From Asticcacaulis aquaticus (GTDB taxonomy: Bacteria; Pseudomonadota; Alphaproteobacteria; Caulobacterales; Caulobacteraceae): 64,000 bases of DNA. Positions 8,312-25,071 of this stretch are shown here, piece after piece (the stretch's first letter is position 1; each line of letters begins with the position of its first letter). The notes under the pieces were generated by a model, which saw only the letters and a list, made by a program, of their open reading frames with translations, was not told the DNA's origin and ran no database searches. Position numbers and translations under genes: made by a program. The stretch is from the NCBI RefSeq assembly GCF_028550415.1, contig NZ_JAQQKX010000001.1, positions 310,001 to 374,000 of the forward strand, given 5' to 3'.

Positions 8312-8345
8312 AAAAAGGCCTGAGGATTTATCCTCAGGCCTTTGT
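8312..8345. terminator. Bidirectional intrinsic terminator
   Basis: A 13-bp stem (8314-8326 with 8331-8343) is flanked by A-rich and T-rich runs, so it can serve both the plus-strand hydrolase and the convergent SCP2 gene. Confidence 0.85.
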
Positions 8346-8357
8346 TTTTGAATTAGA

Positions 8358-8663
8358 TTACCCCTTAAGCAGCGGGATCAGTTTCTGAGCGATCCCCATG
8401 TCGCCGAGCACCTTCAACTTACCCGACATGAAGGCCATCATCGGGTCGAGTTGCCCCTGTTTCAGCGCGATCAGATTGTCGAGCGAAACCACGACTGTCG
8501 TATCCGCCGGACCATCATCGTTGCTGACGACGTTCGGCACATTGGCGGCATCGATCAGAATCTTGCCATCGTCGCCGAAATCAAGCTTGATACGCTTGCC
8601 GAGGCCCGAGTTTTCACCCACGGCGGAAGCGATTTTTTGTGTGATGGCGGCCAGATCGGTCAT
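8358..8663 (-). CDS. SCP2 sterol-binding domain protein
   Basis: A 101-aa single-domain protein. The sequence DTTVVVSLDNLIALKQGQLDPMMAFMSGKLKVLGD is split here as an SCP2-type core: the segments DNLIALKQGQLDP and AFMSGKLKVLGD (about residues 58-86) line the lipid-binding tunnel in this family. Stand-alone bacterial SCP2 proteins probably carry lipids or acyl-CoA. The ATG at 8663 follows a strong GGAGG. It is divergent from the BaiN-type gene, with a dyad in the shared promoter region. Confidence 0.88.
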   Translation of the reverse strand: MTDLAAITQKIASAVGENSGLGKRIKLDFGDDGKILIDAANVPNVVSNDDGPADTTVVVSLDNLIALKQGQLDPMMAFMSGKLKVLGDMGIAQKLIPLLKG

Positions 8664-8713
8664 GGTACATTCCTCCGGATGTTTGTATGAGACGCGAGTC
8701 GCGCCGTTCAAAT

Positions 8714-8759
8714 TGACCTTAACGGCAATTTCCGTTTCAACAAGTGTGACTTAAGGTCA
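8714..8759. promoter_or_regulatory. Inverted repeat in the SCP2/BaiN divergent promoter
   Basis: TGACCTTAA (8714-8722) and its exact complement TTAAGGTCA (8751-8759) are spaced 37 bp apart, and the second half-site lies within TGAC-N5-GTCA. It could be a paired operator, but no regulator gene is adjacent. Confidence 0.25.
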
Positions 8760-8787
8760 GGTCTCGGTAAAATTTTTGGGATAAGTC

Positions 8788-9981
8788 ATGGCTGCACCGC
8801 GTAAATTCGACGCCGTAATCATAGGCGCCGGGGCCGCGGGCCTGATGACCGCCATCGAGGCCGCCAAACGCGGGCGCACCGTCGTCGTCATCGATCACGC
8901 CAAAGCACCCGCCGAGAAAATCCGTATTTCCGGCGGCGGACGCTGCAACTTCACGCATCTGGACGCGGCTCAGAAGAATTACATTTCGGCCAATCCGAAC
9001 TTTTGCAAATCAGCGCTCAAGCGTTTTACGCCGTGGGATTTTCTTGATCGTGTCATTGCGCGCGGCATTCCCTATCACCATAAGGCCGAAAACCAGCTCT
9101 TTTGCGATAATTCGGCGATGGATATCATCGATATGCTGCTCGATGATCTCAAAAGCCACGGCGGCGAACTGTGGCTGCAAAGCCCGGTCAGCGATCTGGA
9201 AAAGACACCGGAGGGTTTTCGCCTGAGCGTTCCCGGCGCAGTTATCGAATGCCAAAATCTGGTGCTGGCGACCGGCGGGCTGTCGATCCCCAAGATGGGG
9301 GCGACGGGCTTTGCCTATGACGTGGCACGCCGGTTCGGGCACGACATCGTCCCTACCCGCGCCGGTCTGGTTCCCTTCACGCTGGGCGGTGAAAAACTGC
9401 AATATATAGAAGGGCTTTCCGGTGTGTCTTTGAATGCGCGCGTCAGGATCGGCAAGAAATCATTCAATGACGGATTCCTGTTCACCCATCGCGGTTTGTC
9501 CGGGCCGTCGATCCTGCAAATTTCCTCCTACTGGACACCGGGTCAGGCCGTCGAGATCGACCTGCGCCCCGATATCAATGTGATGGAGACGCTGAAAGAG
9601 CGCCGTCGCTCGACCCCGCGTCAGCATATCGCCAATGTCCTGTCGGAGATCGTGCCGAAACGCCTCTCCGACCGTATTCTCGAAGCCGCGATCCTCGACG
9701 GCGAGACGCGCATCGCCGACCTGTCGGACAAGAAACTGATGGCGATCAATACGTGGCTGCAACCGTGGAGCCTGATCCCCGACGGCAGCGAAGGCTATCG
9801 CACCGCCGAAGTCACGGTCGGCGGTATTGACACACAGCACATCTCTTCGCAAACCTTTGAAAGCGCCCTGTGTCCGGGCCTGTACGTCGTCGGCGAAGCG
9901 CTCGATGTCACAGGCTGGCTGGGCGGTTACAATTTTCAGTGGGCCTGGTCTTCGGGCTGGGCGGCGGGGCAAGCCATATGA
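8788..9981 (+). CDS. BaiN/RdsA-family (HI0933-like) NAD(P)/FAD-dependent oxidoreductase
   Basis: The 397-aa length is typical of the HI0933 family. The N-terminal FAD-binding fold has GAGAAGLMTAIEAAKRG (about residues 12-28), then the family hallmark EKIRISGGGRCNFTH (about 44-58). A second cluster, TGGLSIPKMGATG, binds FAD/NAD, and the C-terminus closes with GEALDVTGWLGGYNFQWAWSSG. Members include flavoproteins acting on bile acids and uncharacterised reductases; the substrate is unknown. The stop codon overlaps the ATG of the downstream LtrA gene (ATGA), so the two are almost certainly co-translated. Confidence 0.92.
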   Translation: MAAPRKFDAVIIGAGAAGLMTAIEAAKRGRTVVVIDHAKAPAEKIRISGGGRCNFTHLDAAQKNYISANPNFCKSALKRFTPWDFLDRVIARGIPYHHKAENQLFCDNSAMDIIDMLLDDLKSHGGELWLQSPVSDLEKTPEGFRLSVPGAVIECQNLVLATGGLSIPKMGATGFAYDVARRFGHDIVPTRAGLVPFTLGGEKLQYIEGLSGVSLNARVRIGKKSFNDGFLFTHRGLSGPSILQISSYWTPGQAVEIDLRPDINVMETLKERRRSTPRQHIANVLSEIVPKRLSDRILEAAILDGETRIADLSDKKLMAINTWLQPWSLIPDGSEGYRTAEVTVGGIDTQHISSQTFESALCPGLYVVGEALDVTGWLGGYNFQWAWSSGWAAGQAI

Positions 9982-11165
9982 CGTCTCTTCTGTTTCGCGA
10001 TCGTAGCGCCGCCCATTCCGGCCGCGTCAGCTTTATCGAACTGTTCTTCGACCTCGTTTTTGTATTTGCGATCACGCAGTTGTCGCATTCGCTTCTGGCG
10101 CATTTCACGCCGCGCGGTGCGCTGGAAACGGTGCTGCTGCTGCTCGCCGTGTGGTGGGTGTGGATCTATACCTCGTGGGTCACCAACTGGATGAACCCCG
10201 AAAGCGGCCCGGTGCGCGTCATGCTGTTCGTGCTGATGCTGGTGGGGTTGGGTTTGACCACCTCCCTGCCGCAGGCCTTTTCGAGCCCCGTCCACGGCCT
10301 GATCTTCGCGGGCTGCTACGTGGCCATGCAGGTCGGACGGTCGCTGTTCATGGCCATCAGCGTGCGCGGCCATAGCTATGAGAACCATCTGAATTTCATC
10401 CGCATCAGCGTGTGGTTCGCGACCTCGGGCATCTTCTGGATCTGGGGCGCGTTCAGCAGCGGCGACCTGCGGCTGGGCCTGTGGGCCGTGGCGCTACTCA
10501 TCGAATATATCGGGCCACGCGCCTTTTACTGGATACCGGTGATCGGCAAGTCGTCCTTCGCCAGCTGGGATGTGGACGGCGAGCATCTGGCCGAACGCTG
10601 CGGGTTGTTCGTGATCATCGCTCTGGGCGAATCGATCCTCGTCATGGGGGCCAGCTTCGCGCACGAAGCCCTGTCGCTCGATACGACTCTGGCCTTTTTG
10701 CAGTCCTTCGTGACCTGCATCGCCATGTGGTGGCTCTATTTCGGTCTCACGGCCAGCAAGGCCAGCCATAAGATCGCCCACGCCGAATTGCCCGGGGAAC
10801 TGGCGCAGGTCGCCTATACCTATATCCATCTGTTGCTGGTGGCCGGGATCATCCTGACGGCGGTCGGTGACGAGCATGTGCTGATGCACCCGCATGAGGA
10901 GGCCGGGATCGTCAATATCGCGTCGATCCTCGGCGGTCCGGCGCTGTACCTGCTCGGTAATCTGCTGTTTATCCGCGTGACGGCGTCGAAATGGGCGCCC
11001 TTGCATCTGCTGGGTATCGTCGCACTGGCGGGCGTGGGGGCAGGCGCATTTTACTGCGCCTTACCGCTCAATGCGCTGGGTCTGGCCTTTGTCAGCGCGG
11101 CGGTACTGGTGGTCGTGTCGCTGGTCGAGCCGTGGCTCTATCGCCGCCTGAGCGCAAAAGCCTGA
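9978..11165 (+). CDS. Low temperature requirement protein A (LtrA) family membrane protein
   Basis: This 395-aa protein has about ten hydrophobic helices. The N-terminal block with VSFIELFFDLVFVFAITQLS (about residues 16-35) is the LtrA signature, followed by WWVWIYTSWVTNW. The family was named after a Listeria gene needed for growth at low temperature; the molecular function is unknown. The start at 9978 overlaps the upstream stop as ATGA. The stop directly abuts the stop of the convergent GH105 gene (11163-11165 against 11166-11168), with no intergenic base between them. Confidence 0.88.
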   Translation: MTSLLFRDRSAAHSGRVSFIELFFDLVFVFAITQLSHSLLAHFTPRGALETVLLLLAVWWVWIYTSWVTNWMNPESGPVRVMLFVLMLVGLGLTTSLPQAFSSPVHGLIFAGCYVAMQVGRSLFMAISVRGHSYENHLNFIRISVWFATSGIFWIWGAFSSGDLRLGLWAVALLIEYIGPRAFYWIPVIGKSSFASWDVDGEHLAERCGLFVIIALGESILVMGASFAHEALSLDTTLAFLQSFVTCIAMWWLYFGLTASKASHKIAHAELPGELAQVAYTYIHLLLVAGIILTAVGDEHVLMHPHEEAGIVNIASILGGPALYLLGNLLFIRVTASKWAPLHLLGIVALAGVGAGAFYCALPLNALGLAFVSAAVLVVVSLVEPWLYRRLSAKA

Positions 11166-12362
11166 TCACACCCGCAGCGCCTCGGCCAAGGCCATGAACA
11201 GGGCGCCGACGCCCTTGGGGTCGTTGGCGACGATCTTTTCCGACAGGTAGTAGTCGTAACTGCCGTCGCGGTACGGCGTCCCGCCAAGACCCGCGACCTG
11301 ACAGATACCGTTCAGCGCCGTAGGCGTGACGAAGCGGTTGATCAATGCCGAAAGGCTTTTCATTCCCGCCGCACGTGTCGGTGCATCGACAATGCTAAGA
11401 CGCGCGGCTTTCAGGATGGCATAGGTGATCATGGCGGACGCCGAGGCTTCTTCGTAATTACCGGCGCGCGTCCCCTGATCGAGGACCTGATACCACAGGC
11501 CGTCGCGGCTGCGGACCGCCAGCAGCGCCTCGATCGTCTGGCGCAGGATGCGCGCTATATCCGCCCGGCCCTGCGCATCGAAACCGTCCGACAGGTCGTA
11601 GGTGTCGATCAGGGCGCAGACCCACCAGCCCATGGCGCGGCCCCAGACATTCGGCGACAGGCCGGTCTTCGGATCGGCCCAGCGCTGCGCGCGGCTTTCG
11701 TCCCAGCCGTGGTAGTAGAGGCCGTTACCGGGGTGACGCAGGATTTTCTCTACCGTCCTAATCTGGTTCACCGTATCGGTGAACAGGGCCGGATTTTTCG
11801 TCACGCGGGCATACTGGGTCTGGAACGGCTGGCCCATATAGAGGCCGTCGAGCCAGACCTGCCACGGATAGCGCGCCTTGTGCCAGTAGTTGCCGGTCTT
11901 GGTACGTGGGAAAGTTTTCAGCGACTCGAACTGCACGTCCATCGCCTTGCGAAAGCGCGCCTCGCCGGTCGCCTTGTGCAAGGGCAGCAGCACCCGGCCC
12001 GCATTGATCATGTCGATATTGTACGGCATCGGCTTGAACAGCGGCAACGCACCATCAGCAGCGACGCGGGTGTGCATGTCGTCGTAAACGTAGGTGAGGA
12101 ACGCCTTATCCCCGGTGGCGTCATAGAGCTGTAAAATGCCCGTCCACACCACCCCGTCTTCATAGCCCCAGACCGAGGTGTGGGGCTGAAAATGCGGAAG
12201 GTAGAATTTTACGAACGCCGGAACGTCGCGACCCAGCCGGGCCAACCTTTCCAGCGTCCTGGCCTGAGGGCGGAATGCCGGACGTGGTGCTGGCGTGGCG
12301 GCGTGGGTTGTGGCCGGCAGGGTCAGGGCCGCCGCCGCCGCGCAAAAGGTCCGTCGATCCAT
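11166..12362 (-). CDS. Glycoside hydrolase family 105/88, unsaturated rhamnogalacturonyl hydrolase-like, exported
   Basis: The 398-aa protein begins with a Tat-like signal (MDRRTFCAAAAALTLPATTHA). The (alpha/alpha)6-barrel GH105 features include YEDGVVWTG, WLDGLYMGQPF, GWDESRAQRWADP, NVWGRAMGWWV and a late SYDYYLSEKIV. Acidic residues in the DG, DGLYM and GRAMGW motifs correspond to the active-site region of YteR-like enzymes. These remove the unsaturated galacturonyl residue left by pectin lyases. No lyase, TonB receptor or sugar transporter sits nearby, so this looks like an isolated pectin-degradation gene. The signal fits periplasmic action. Confidence 0.88.
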   Translation of the reverse strand: MDRRTFCAAAAALTLPATTHAATPAPRPAFRPQARTLERLARLGRDVPAFVKFYLPHFQPHTSVWGYEDGVVWTGILQLYDATGDKAFLTYVYDDMHTRVAADGALPLFKPMPYNIDMINAGRVLLPLHKATGEARFRKAMDVQFESLKTFPRTKTGNYWHKARYPWQVWLDGLYMGQPFQTQYARVTKNPALFTDTVNQIRTVEKILRHPGNGLYYHGWDESRAQRWADPKTGLSPNVWGRAMGWWVCALIDTYDLSDGFDAQGRADIARILRQTIEALLAVRSRDGLWYQVLDQGTRAGNYEEASASAMITYAILKAARLSIVDAPTRAAGMKSLSALINRFVTPTALNGICQVAGLGGTPYRDGSYDYYLSEKIVANDPKGVGALFMALAEALRV

Positions 12363-12455
12363 GTGTTTCTCCCTTGCCGTCGCTTATGTTGCGAGGTCTT
12401 TGAAATTCATAATACGACCTGTCCACCCCCGTCAAACGCTTTACTTGGCACAAAG

Positions 12456-12486
12456 AAAAACCCCTGAGCGAAAGCTCAGGGGTTTT
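12456..12486 (-). terminator. Intrinsic terminator downstream of rpoC
   Basis: A stem (12457-12469 with 12474-12486, loop GAAA) is followed by T residues on the minus strand. It is also T-rich on the plus strand, so it may act in both directions. It ends the rpoBC transcript about 110 bases after the rpoC stop. Confidence 0.8.
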
Positions 12487-12492
12487 CAAAAA

Positions 12493-12555
12493 GGCCCCCC
12501 ACCGTCAGCCCTTCGGGCTGCCACCTCCCCCACACGTGGGGGAGTATGAGGGATT
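12493..12555. repeat. GC-rich repeat with two hairpins between the GH105 and rpoC genes
   Basis: The segment holds a CAGCCC-TTC-GGGCTG hairpin and a CTCCCCCACACGTGGGGGAG palindrome within a CCACC/CTCCCC-rich context. Its composition and layout resemble the repeats at 45317-45389 and 54650-54818. Confidence 0.55.
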
Positions 12556-12565
12556 GTATCGGGGT

Positions 12566-12585
12566 CAAGGGGGCGAGCCCCCTTG
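12566..12585 (-). repeat. Post-stop GC hairpin after rpoC
   Basis: A 9-bp perfect stem, CAAGGGGGC / GCCCCCTTG, begins 13 bases after the rpoC stop and is followed by ACCCC on the coding strand. Similar hairpins follow rpoB (16845-16867) and tuf (45231-45251). Confidence 0.7.
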
Positions 12586-12598
12586 CCTTTTCTTAGTT

Positions 12599-16786
<4,188 letters not shown>

Positions 16787-16844
16787 TCCAGTACTCCAAC
16801 TGTGCCTGTGGCACGTAAAACGATTTGGACGGGTTACGGGGTGT

Positions 16845-16867
16845 CTGAGGGGCCTGCGGCCCCTCAG
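16845..16867 (-). repeat. Post-stop GC hairpin between rpoB and rpoC
   Basis: A perfect 10-bp stem, CTGAGGGGCC / GGCCCCTCAG with a three-base loop, starts three bases after the rpoB stop codon. No T-run follows, so it is unlikely to terminate on its own; it may protect or process the mRNA between the two genes. Confidence 0.7.
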
Positions 16868-16870
16868 CCT

Positions 16871-20944
<4,074 letters not shown>

Positions 20945-21000
20945 CGTTATTCCTTGAAGGCGTTGGGAAGGCGTTGAAACGCGCTTTGATTTTAGAAATT

Positions 21001-21017
21001 GCCCCGCACGCGGGGCG
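21001..21017 (-). promoter_or_regulatory. GC hairpin in the rpoB 5' leader
   Basis: GCCCCGC / GCGGGGC arms are separated by two or three bases, about 57 bases before the rpoB start. The following bases on the minus strand (AATTTCT) are only weakly T-rich. It may be an attenuator or stability hairpin in the leader; the promoter itself was not identified with confidence. A TTGAAA with a poor -10 lies near 21060-21090. Confidence 0.35.
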
Positions 21018-21221
21018 TTTTGAGAAACGTTCATGCGCCTGCTCTTTTATGGCGATTACTCGCCAAAGACGCTGTTTTTCAAAGGCTTTCGCTTTAGAAA
21101 GCTTGAGACCCCTCGCCGGTGGAAAGAGCATAAAACCGGCATTCGGGCCTGAATCGAGACGCAGTACGCCTCAAAAGGGAGTGTGCCATAGCCTACTTAT
21201 CCCCGTCTGTCGAGAGGAGAT

Positions 21222-21869
21222 TTAAACTTTCTCAGCGGGCCTGTAAAACCACATCCAGATACCGAGACAAATGCCTGCGACCAACGGCAGGACGTAGTTC
21301 GCAATATCGGTCACGCCGACAACCATAAGGATCAGACTGCCAAACAAACAGCACCCGGCGGCAACTCTGTCATGGGCGACGATTTTGAACGTTTTCGACA
21401 AACGAATGAACTGCGTCGCCATCACCTGCGCGAGAAACCAGACGATGAAGGCCTGAACCACGGCATAGGGCGTGGCCATGGCGGGTGCGAATATAGCGCC
21501 TGCGCCAATGCTAAGCGCGCCGGCCACCGCCCACATCTTCATTGGAAATCGCTTGTCCTGCGCTAAAATCAAGAGCGGGTTCAGGAGGTAGATAGCCATC
21601 CATAAGCCGCTGGGGAAGTCGTTCCCCTTGGCAAACGCCGCTATATTGGCCAACAGAGGCACCGTCAGCGGCTCTATCCAATACCGCCATGGACTTGCGC
21701 CCTCATCGTGAACCGCAATGAACACAAGCCACTGGCTGGTAATCAGCAGTGCCGCGACGATGCTCATCGTATTGTAGACGCCGATCGTTTTCGGTTCCGA
21801 AATATCCCGGATTCCGACATCGCGATCGCGCTTGTTCATGATGGCCTGAAACTGTGACGGTGTATCCAT
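21222..21869 (-). CDS. Hypothetical multi-pass membrane protein
   Basis: This 215-aa product has about six hydrophobic segments after a soluble N-terminal part of about 28 residues (MDTPSQFQAIMNKRDRDVG). The start at 21869 follows GGAGGG; an in-frame codon 17 residues upstream lacks such a site. I recognise no family. It is one of four unrelated-looking small membrane proteins in the rplL-to-rpoB interval, and resembles the next two in size and topology only. Role unknown. Confidence 0.6.
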   Translation of the reverse strand: MDTPSQFQAIMNKRDRDVGIRDISEPKTIGVYNTMSIVAALLITSQWLVFIAVHDEGASPWRYWIEPLTVPLLANIAAFAKGNDFPSGLWMAIYLLNPLLILAQDKRFPMKMWAVAGALSIGAGAIFAPAMATPYAVVQAFIVWFLAQVMATQFIRLSKTFKIVAHDRVAAGCCLFGSLILMVVGVTDIANYVLPLVAGICLGIWMWFYRPAEKV

Positions 21870-21951
21870 GCCGCCCTCCCCTGGCCCAACATACCACAGA
21901 TGGTTGCAGGCCTGAACCATCTGTTTTTCTGGCAGTCGAGGGGATAGATGA

Positions 21952-22569
21952 TTATTTTACGATCCGATTACCGGTATCCCAAAAGACCTTTCCGATCCCC
22001 CATCCACCTAAGGCGGCGAGGCAATAGACCAGTATGCCAAAACCATTTTCGGAGACGTCCTCATAAACCAGAAACAGCCATAACCCGGTAAACACCAGCG
22101 CGACCGCTCGCCTTCCGTGGTCCTGCCAGTCAGTCAGCGCGGTCTTCCGGAATACGGGCACACCAAAATCCAACACTGGCTTTGACCGTTTAATCAGAGG
22201 CAACGCGACCAGCGAACCGAAAGCCTGAGACACCAAAAGGGGAAGAATATAAAGTGCCGAGACAATCCCGGATAAAGCTATCGCCAGTACGACCGTCACA
22301 GCGGACAGTGCCAAATTCGCCAATAAAACCTTGGCAATGCGAGGCTTGGATTGCTGTTGAGAATTCGTGACACCATCTATGATGGGAACAAGACTGTAAA
22401 ACGGCAAGGCGCTCAAAGCCAGAACCAACCCTTTGGCATCACCCCAGAGGTAAAGATTACCAGCCCTCAAGGTCTCGTTAGCGTGGGTGGACATATGAAC
22501 AGCAACGAAAAGCGGAAGAAACATGGCCGCGCAAAGCCAATAGACAATTCTTGATACCAGATTTTTCAA
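21952..22569 (-). CDS. Hypothetical multi-pass membrane protein, TTG start coupled to upstream gene
   Basis: The 205-aa product has about six hydrophobic segments, with a short polar loop (SQQQSKPRIAK) in the first half. The likely start is TTG, whose bases overlap the upstream stop as TTGA, so translation is probably coupled to the nucleotidyltransferase-like gene. No family is recognised. The coupling suggests the two proteins are made together, possibly as functional partners. Confidence 0.55.
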   Translation of the reverse strand: MKNLVSRIVYWLCAAMFLPLFVAVHMSTHANETLRAGNLYLWGDAKGLVLALSALPFYSLVPIIDGVTNSQQQSKPRIAKVLLANLALSAVTVVLAIALSGIVSALYILPLLVSQAFGSLVALPLIKRSKPVLDFGVPVFRKTALTDWQDHGRRAVALVFTGLWLFLVYEDVSENGFGILVYCLAALGGWGIGKVFWDTGNRIVK

Positions 22570-23006
22570 TAGGCTCCCCCGATTAAAGCTATACGCTTCA
22601 AATCCTTATCCCTCCCAAAAAGATACAGAATCTTTGCCTGATCTTCAAGCGAAGGCAACGGCAAACCCTCAATCCACACTTTGCTTTCAATTTGCAATTT
22701 GCTCCACTCGTCCTCTGAAAACACCTCCAGATCACCCATGAAGTCGATCTCGACGCCGCCGTCGGGTGTATGCTGGAAATAGGGGTTTGAGCGGAATTTG
22801 CCGTCCGGGCGCGGCGGCATGGGCGTAGCGTTTAGCTTCACCCGCGCCGCCTCGATCACCGCAGACGAGGCGAAGACATCGACGTCCTTTGGGACGATAT
22901 CGACACCGCTGAGACAGAGCGCGGTCGAGCCGATAATCCACCACGGTTCGTCCTGCGGCATAATCGAGCGGATCAGGTCGAGCGACAGTCTGAGTTCGGG
23001 CGTCAT
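22566..23006 (-). CDS. Putative nucleotidyltransferase-fold protein
   Basis: The 146-aa protein has a segment WWIIGSTALCLSGV, then DIVPKDVDVFAS (about residues 23-47), reminiscent of the GS-x(n)-D-x-D core of minimal nucleotidyltransferases (AbiEii/MNT-like or DUF6036-like folds). A later acidic strand, VEIDFMGD, could supply the third carboxylate. The C-terminal helix (LEDQAKILYLFGRDKDLKRI) is typical of such proteins. The ATG at 23006 is chosen; a GTG five codons upstream is possible. Its stop overlaps the TTG of the following membrane-protein gene. The assignment is structural inference, and the substrate is unknown. Confidence 0.5.
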   Translation of the reverse strand: MTPELRLSLDLIRSIMPQDEPWWIIGSTALCLSGVDIVPKDVDVFASSAVIEAARVKLNATPMPPRPDGKFRSNPYFQHTPDGGVEIDFMGDLEVFSEDEWSKLQIESKVWIEGLPLPSLEDQAKILYLFGRDKDLKRIALIGGAY

Positions 23007-23114
23007 GCGGCAATCTACCACAGGGTTTGTTACGACAAAACCGTCAGTCTTGCGGCGGCGACATCATACCGCCGCGTGAGCCGTTTAGACTATGCTCCGT
23101 TCAAGTGAGGTCTC

Positions 23115-23960
23115 ATGCGTAAACCGTTCCCGTCCCGCCGCCACGTCATGTCCCTGATCGGAGGCGTCGCCCTTGCCAGCCGCACACCGGCTCTGGCCGA
23201 GACCTGCGTCGCCCTGCCCGAAGAGACCGAAGGCCCCTTCCCCGCCGACGGCTCGCGCCGGGGGCCGCCGGGCCCAAATCCAGGCATGCAAGCGTCAAAT
23301 GCCGAAAGCCCCAATGCGCTGAAATTACCGTTTATCGAGCGCCGCGACATCCGCACCAGCGGCAATACGGGGGCTATGGCGGCGGGCGTGCCGCTGACCC
23401 TGCGCATCCGGTTGACCGGTGCCGGATGCCGTCCGCTGGCCGATCACGCGGTCTATATCTGGAACTGCACCCGCGACGGACAGTATTCGCTCTATGCCCT
23501 GCCGAAAGAGGATTTCCTGCGCGGCATCCAGCCGACGGATAAGGACGGCGTGGCCGAATTCCTGACCATCATTCCAGGTTGCTACGACGGGCGGATGCCA
23601 CATATCCATGTCGAGGTCTATCCGTCACCCGATAAAGCCCGCAGCGCCGACGACAAGATCGCCACGACGCAATTCGCCTTCGACCGAGCGCTTTGCGAGC
23701 AGATCTACCGTGAGGTGGAGGGCTATGAGGCCAGCACCGATAATCTGGCGCGGGTCAGTTTCGACACGGATATGGTCTTCGGCGACAATACCGCCGCCGA
23801 ACGCGAGGCCCAGACGGTAAAACTTACCGGTAATGTGCGTGAGGGCTTTGTCGGGACCGTCACCCTGGCCTTGGGGGATGGCCCGCGTCAGGCCAGCCGG
23901 ATGGGGCCGCCCCCCGGTGGTTTCGGCGGCAGCCGTCCGCCTTTCCCGCCACGGGGATAG
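23115..23960 (+). CDS. Intradiol ring-cleavage dioxygenase-like protein, exported
   Basis: The 281-aa protein has a Tat-like signal (SRRHVMSLIGGVALAS) and then a catechol-dioxygenase beta fold. The candidate iron ligands are visible: Tyr in CTRDGQYSLY, Tyr in PGCYDGR and the His-x-His of MPHIHVEVY, the usual Tyr2His2 set. The QPTDKDGVAEF loop is also typical. Exported members of this family exist in many Proteobacteria, with uncertain substrates, so aromatic ring cleavage is probable but unproven. The C-terminus is Gly/Pro-rich (MGPPPGGFGGSRPP). It lies alone on the plus strand within the ribosomal/RNA polymerase cluster. Confidence 0.82.
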   Translation: MRKPFPSRRHVMSLIGGVALASRTPALAETCVALPEETEGPFPADGSRRGPPGPNPGMQASNAESPNALKLPFIERRDIRTSGNTGAMAAGVPLTLRIRLTGAGCRPLADHAVYIWNCTRDGQYSLYALPKEDFLRGIQPTDKDGVAEFLTIIPGCYDGRMPHIHVEVYPSPDKARSADDKIATTQFAFDRALCEQIYREVEGYEASTDNLARVSFDTDMVFGDNTAAEREAQTVKLTGNVREGFVGTVTLALGDGPRQASRMGPPPGGFGGSRPPFPPRG

Positions 23961-23972
23961 TGTGAACGCGCT

Positions 23973-24530
23973 TCAGTCTATTTCCGCCCGCTTTGTCGCC
24001 TTGCGACGCACATACTGAAGCCCGCCTCCCGCCAGTGCGCCCAGACTGTATAAAACCCCTGCTTTCAATCCGGACGTCTCAATGAGATATCCAGCCATTA
24101 CAGCGATAAGAACGACAAACCCGACCGCATTCAATCCAAACAGGCCGAGGCTTGTAATGCTGCGATTATCTTTCGCGACTAACGGCAAGACATATGTCGA
24201 AACGCAGTAGGCGATCCACGCGCCCGCGCCGGTATAGGCGACGGTATTCACGAGATGAACGGGTTCGGGATCAAGGAAAGCCACGGCGACCAGAACAAGG
24301 ATGGCGCTTACCGCGCAAAATAAGGCTGCACTTATGACGCGATGTCGCCCCGTGGGCCGAAAACTCAAAAAGGCCACCGTAAAAAGCAGCGCGGCCTGAA
24401 AGGAAAACGTCGGATTGGCGAGCCACACATTTCGCCACAGATTGATATTCCCACCCGCAGGCAAGGACTCAAGGCCATAAAAGGCCGCGAAAAATATCAG
24501 GCTGACGATAAGAAAGTGTTTGTATGACAT
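23973..24530 (-). CDS. Hypothetical multi-pass membrane protein
   Basis: The 185-aa product starts at the ATG at 24530 (MSYKHFLIV) and has about six hydrophobic segments. The C-terminal tail is basic (YVRRKATKRAE) and probably cytoplasmic. It is convergent with the dioxygenase gene, twelve bases away, and follows the rplL terminator. No family is recognised. Confidence 0.6.
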   Translation of the reverse strand: MSYKHFLIVSLIFFAAFYGLESLPAGGNINLWRNVWLANPTFSFQAALLFTVAFLSFRPTGRHRVISAALFCAVSAILVLVAVAFLDPEPVHLVNTVAYTGAGAWIAYCVSTYVLPLVAKDNRSITSLGLFGLNAVGFVVLIAVMAGYLIETSGLKAGVLYSLGALAGGGLQYVRRKATKRAEID

Positions 24531-24554
24531 GCGTCCCCCGGCTTGCCTTATAAC

Positions 24555-24593
24555 AAAAACAGGCCCGGGAGCGAACTCCCGAGCCTGCATTTT
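24555..24593 (-). terminator. Intrinsic terminator after rplL
   Basis: A 12-bp stem with one mismatch (24560-24571 with 24576-24587, loop CGAA) has T-runs on both strands. It ends the rplJ-rplL transcript well before rpoB. A smaller GC hairpin (24624-24637) sits between it and the rplL stop. Confidence 0.8.
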
Positions 24594-24645
24594 TCAGTAA
24601 GTTGAGCGATACCGCTCCAAGTACCCCCGGTCGGGGGCACCCGAC

Positions 24646-25032
24646 TTACTTAACTTCGACCTTGGCACCAGCAGCTTCCAGCTTCGACTTGATGTCGGCA
24701 GCTTCTTGCTTCGAGATGTTTTCCTTGACGTTCTGCGGAGCGCCTTCGACCAGGTCCTTGGCTTCCTTCAGGCCGAGGTCGGCGCGGATGCCACGGATTT
24801 CCTTGATCACGTTGATCTTCTTGTCGCCACCGTCCACGAGGACGACGGTGAACTCGGTTTGCTCTTCGGCAGCTTCGGCCGGAGCGGCAGCAGCGCCACC
24901 GGCGACGGCAGCGACGGCGACCGGAGCGGCGGCGGAGACGCCCCACTTGTCTTCGAGCAGCTTCGACAGTTCAGCGGCTTCGAGAACGGTCAGGGCGGAC
25001 AGGTCGGCGACCAGTTGTTCCAGTTTAGACAT
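24646..25032 (-). CDS. rplL: 50S ribosomal protein L7/L12
   Basis: The 128-aa protein has an N-terminal dimerisation helix ([20 protein letters not shown]), an Ala/Gly-rich hinge (about residues 36-58) and the conserved C-terminal factor-binding domain [20 protein letters not shown] with [13 protein letters not shown]. It forms the stalk that recruits translation GTPases. It lies 39 bases after rplJ in one transcript. Confidence 0.98.
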   Translation of the reverse strand: MSKLEQLVADLSALTVLEAAELSKLLEDKWGVSAAAPVAVAAVAGGAAAAPAEAAEEQTEFTVVLVDGGDKKINVIKEIRGIRADLGLKEAKDLVEGAPQNVKENISKQEAADIKSKLEAAGAKVEVK

Positions 25033-25071
25033 TGTATTTCCTTAAAGGTAAGATGGGATGGGAATGAGCTG

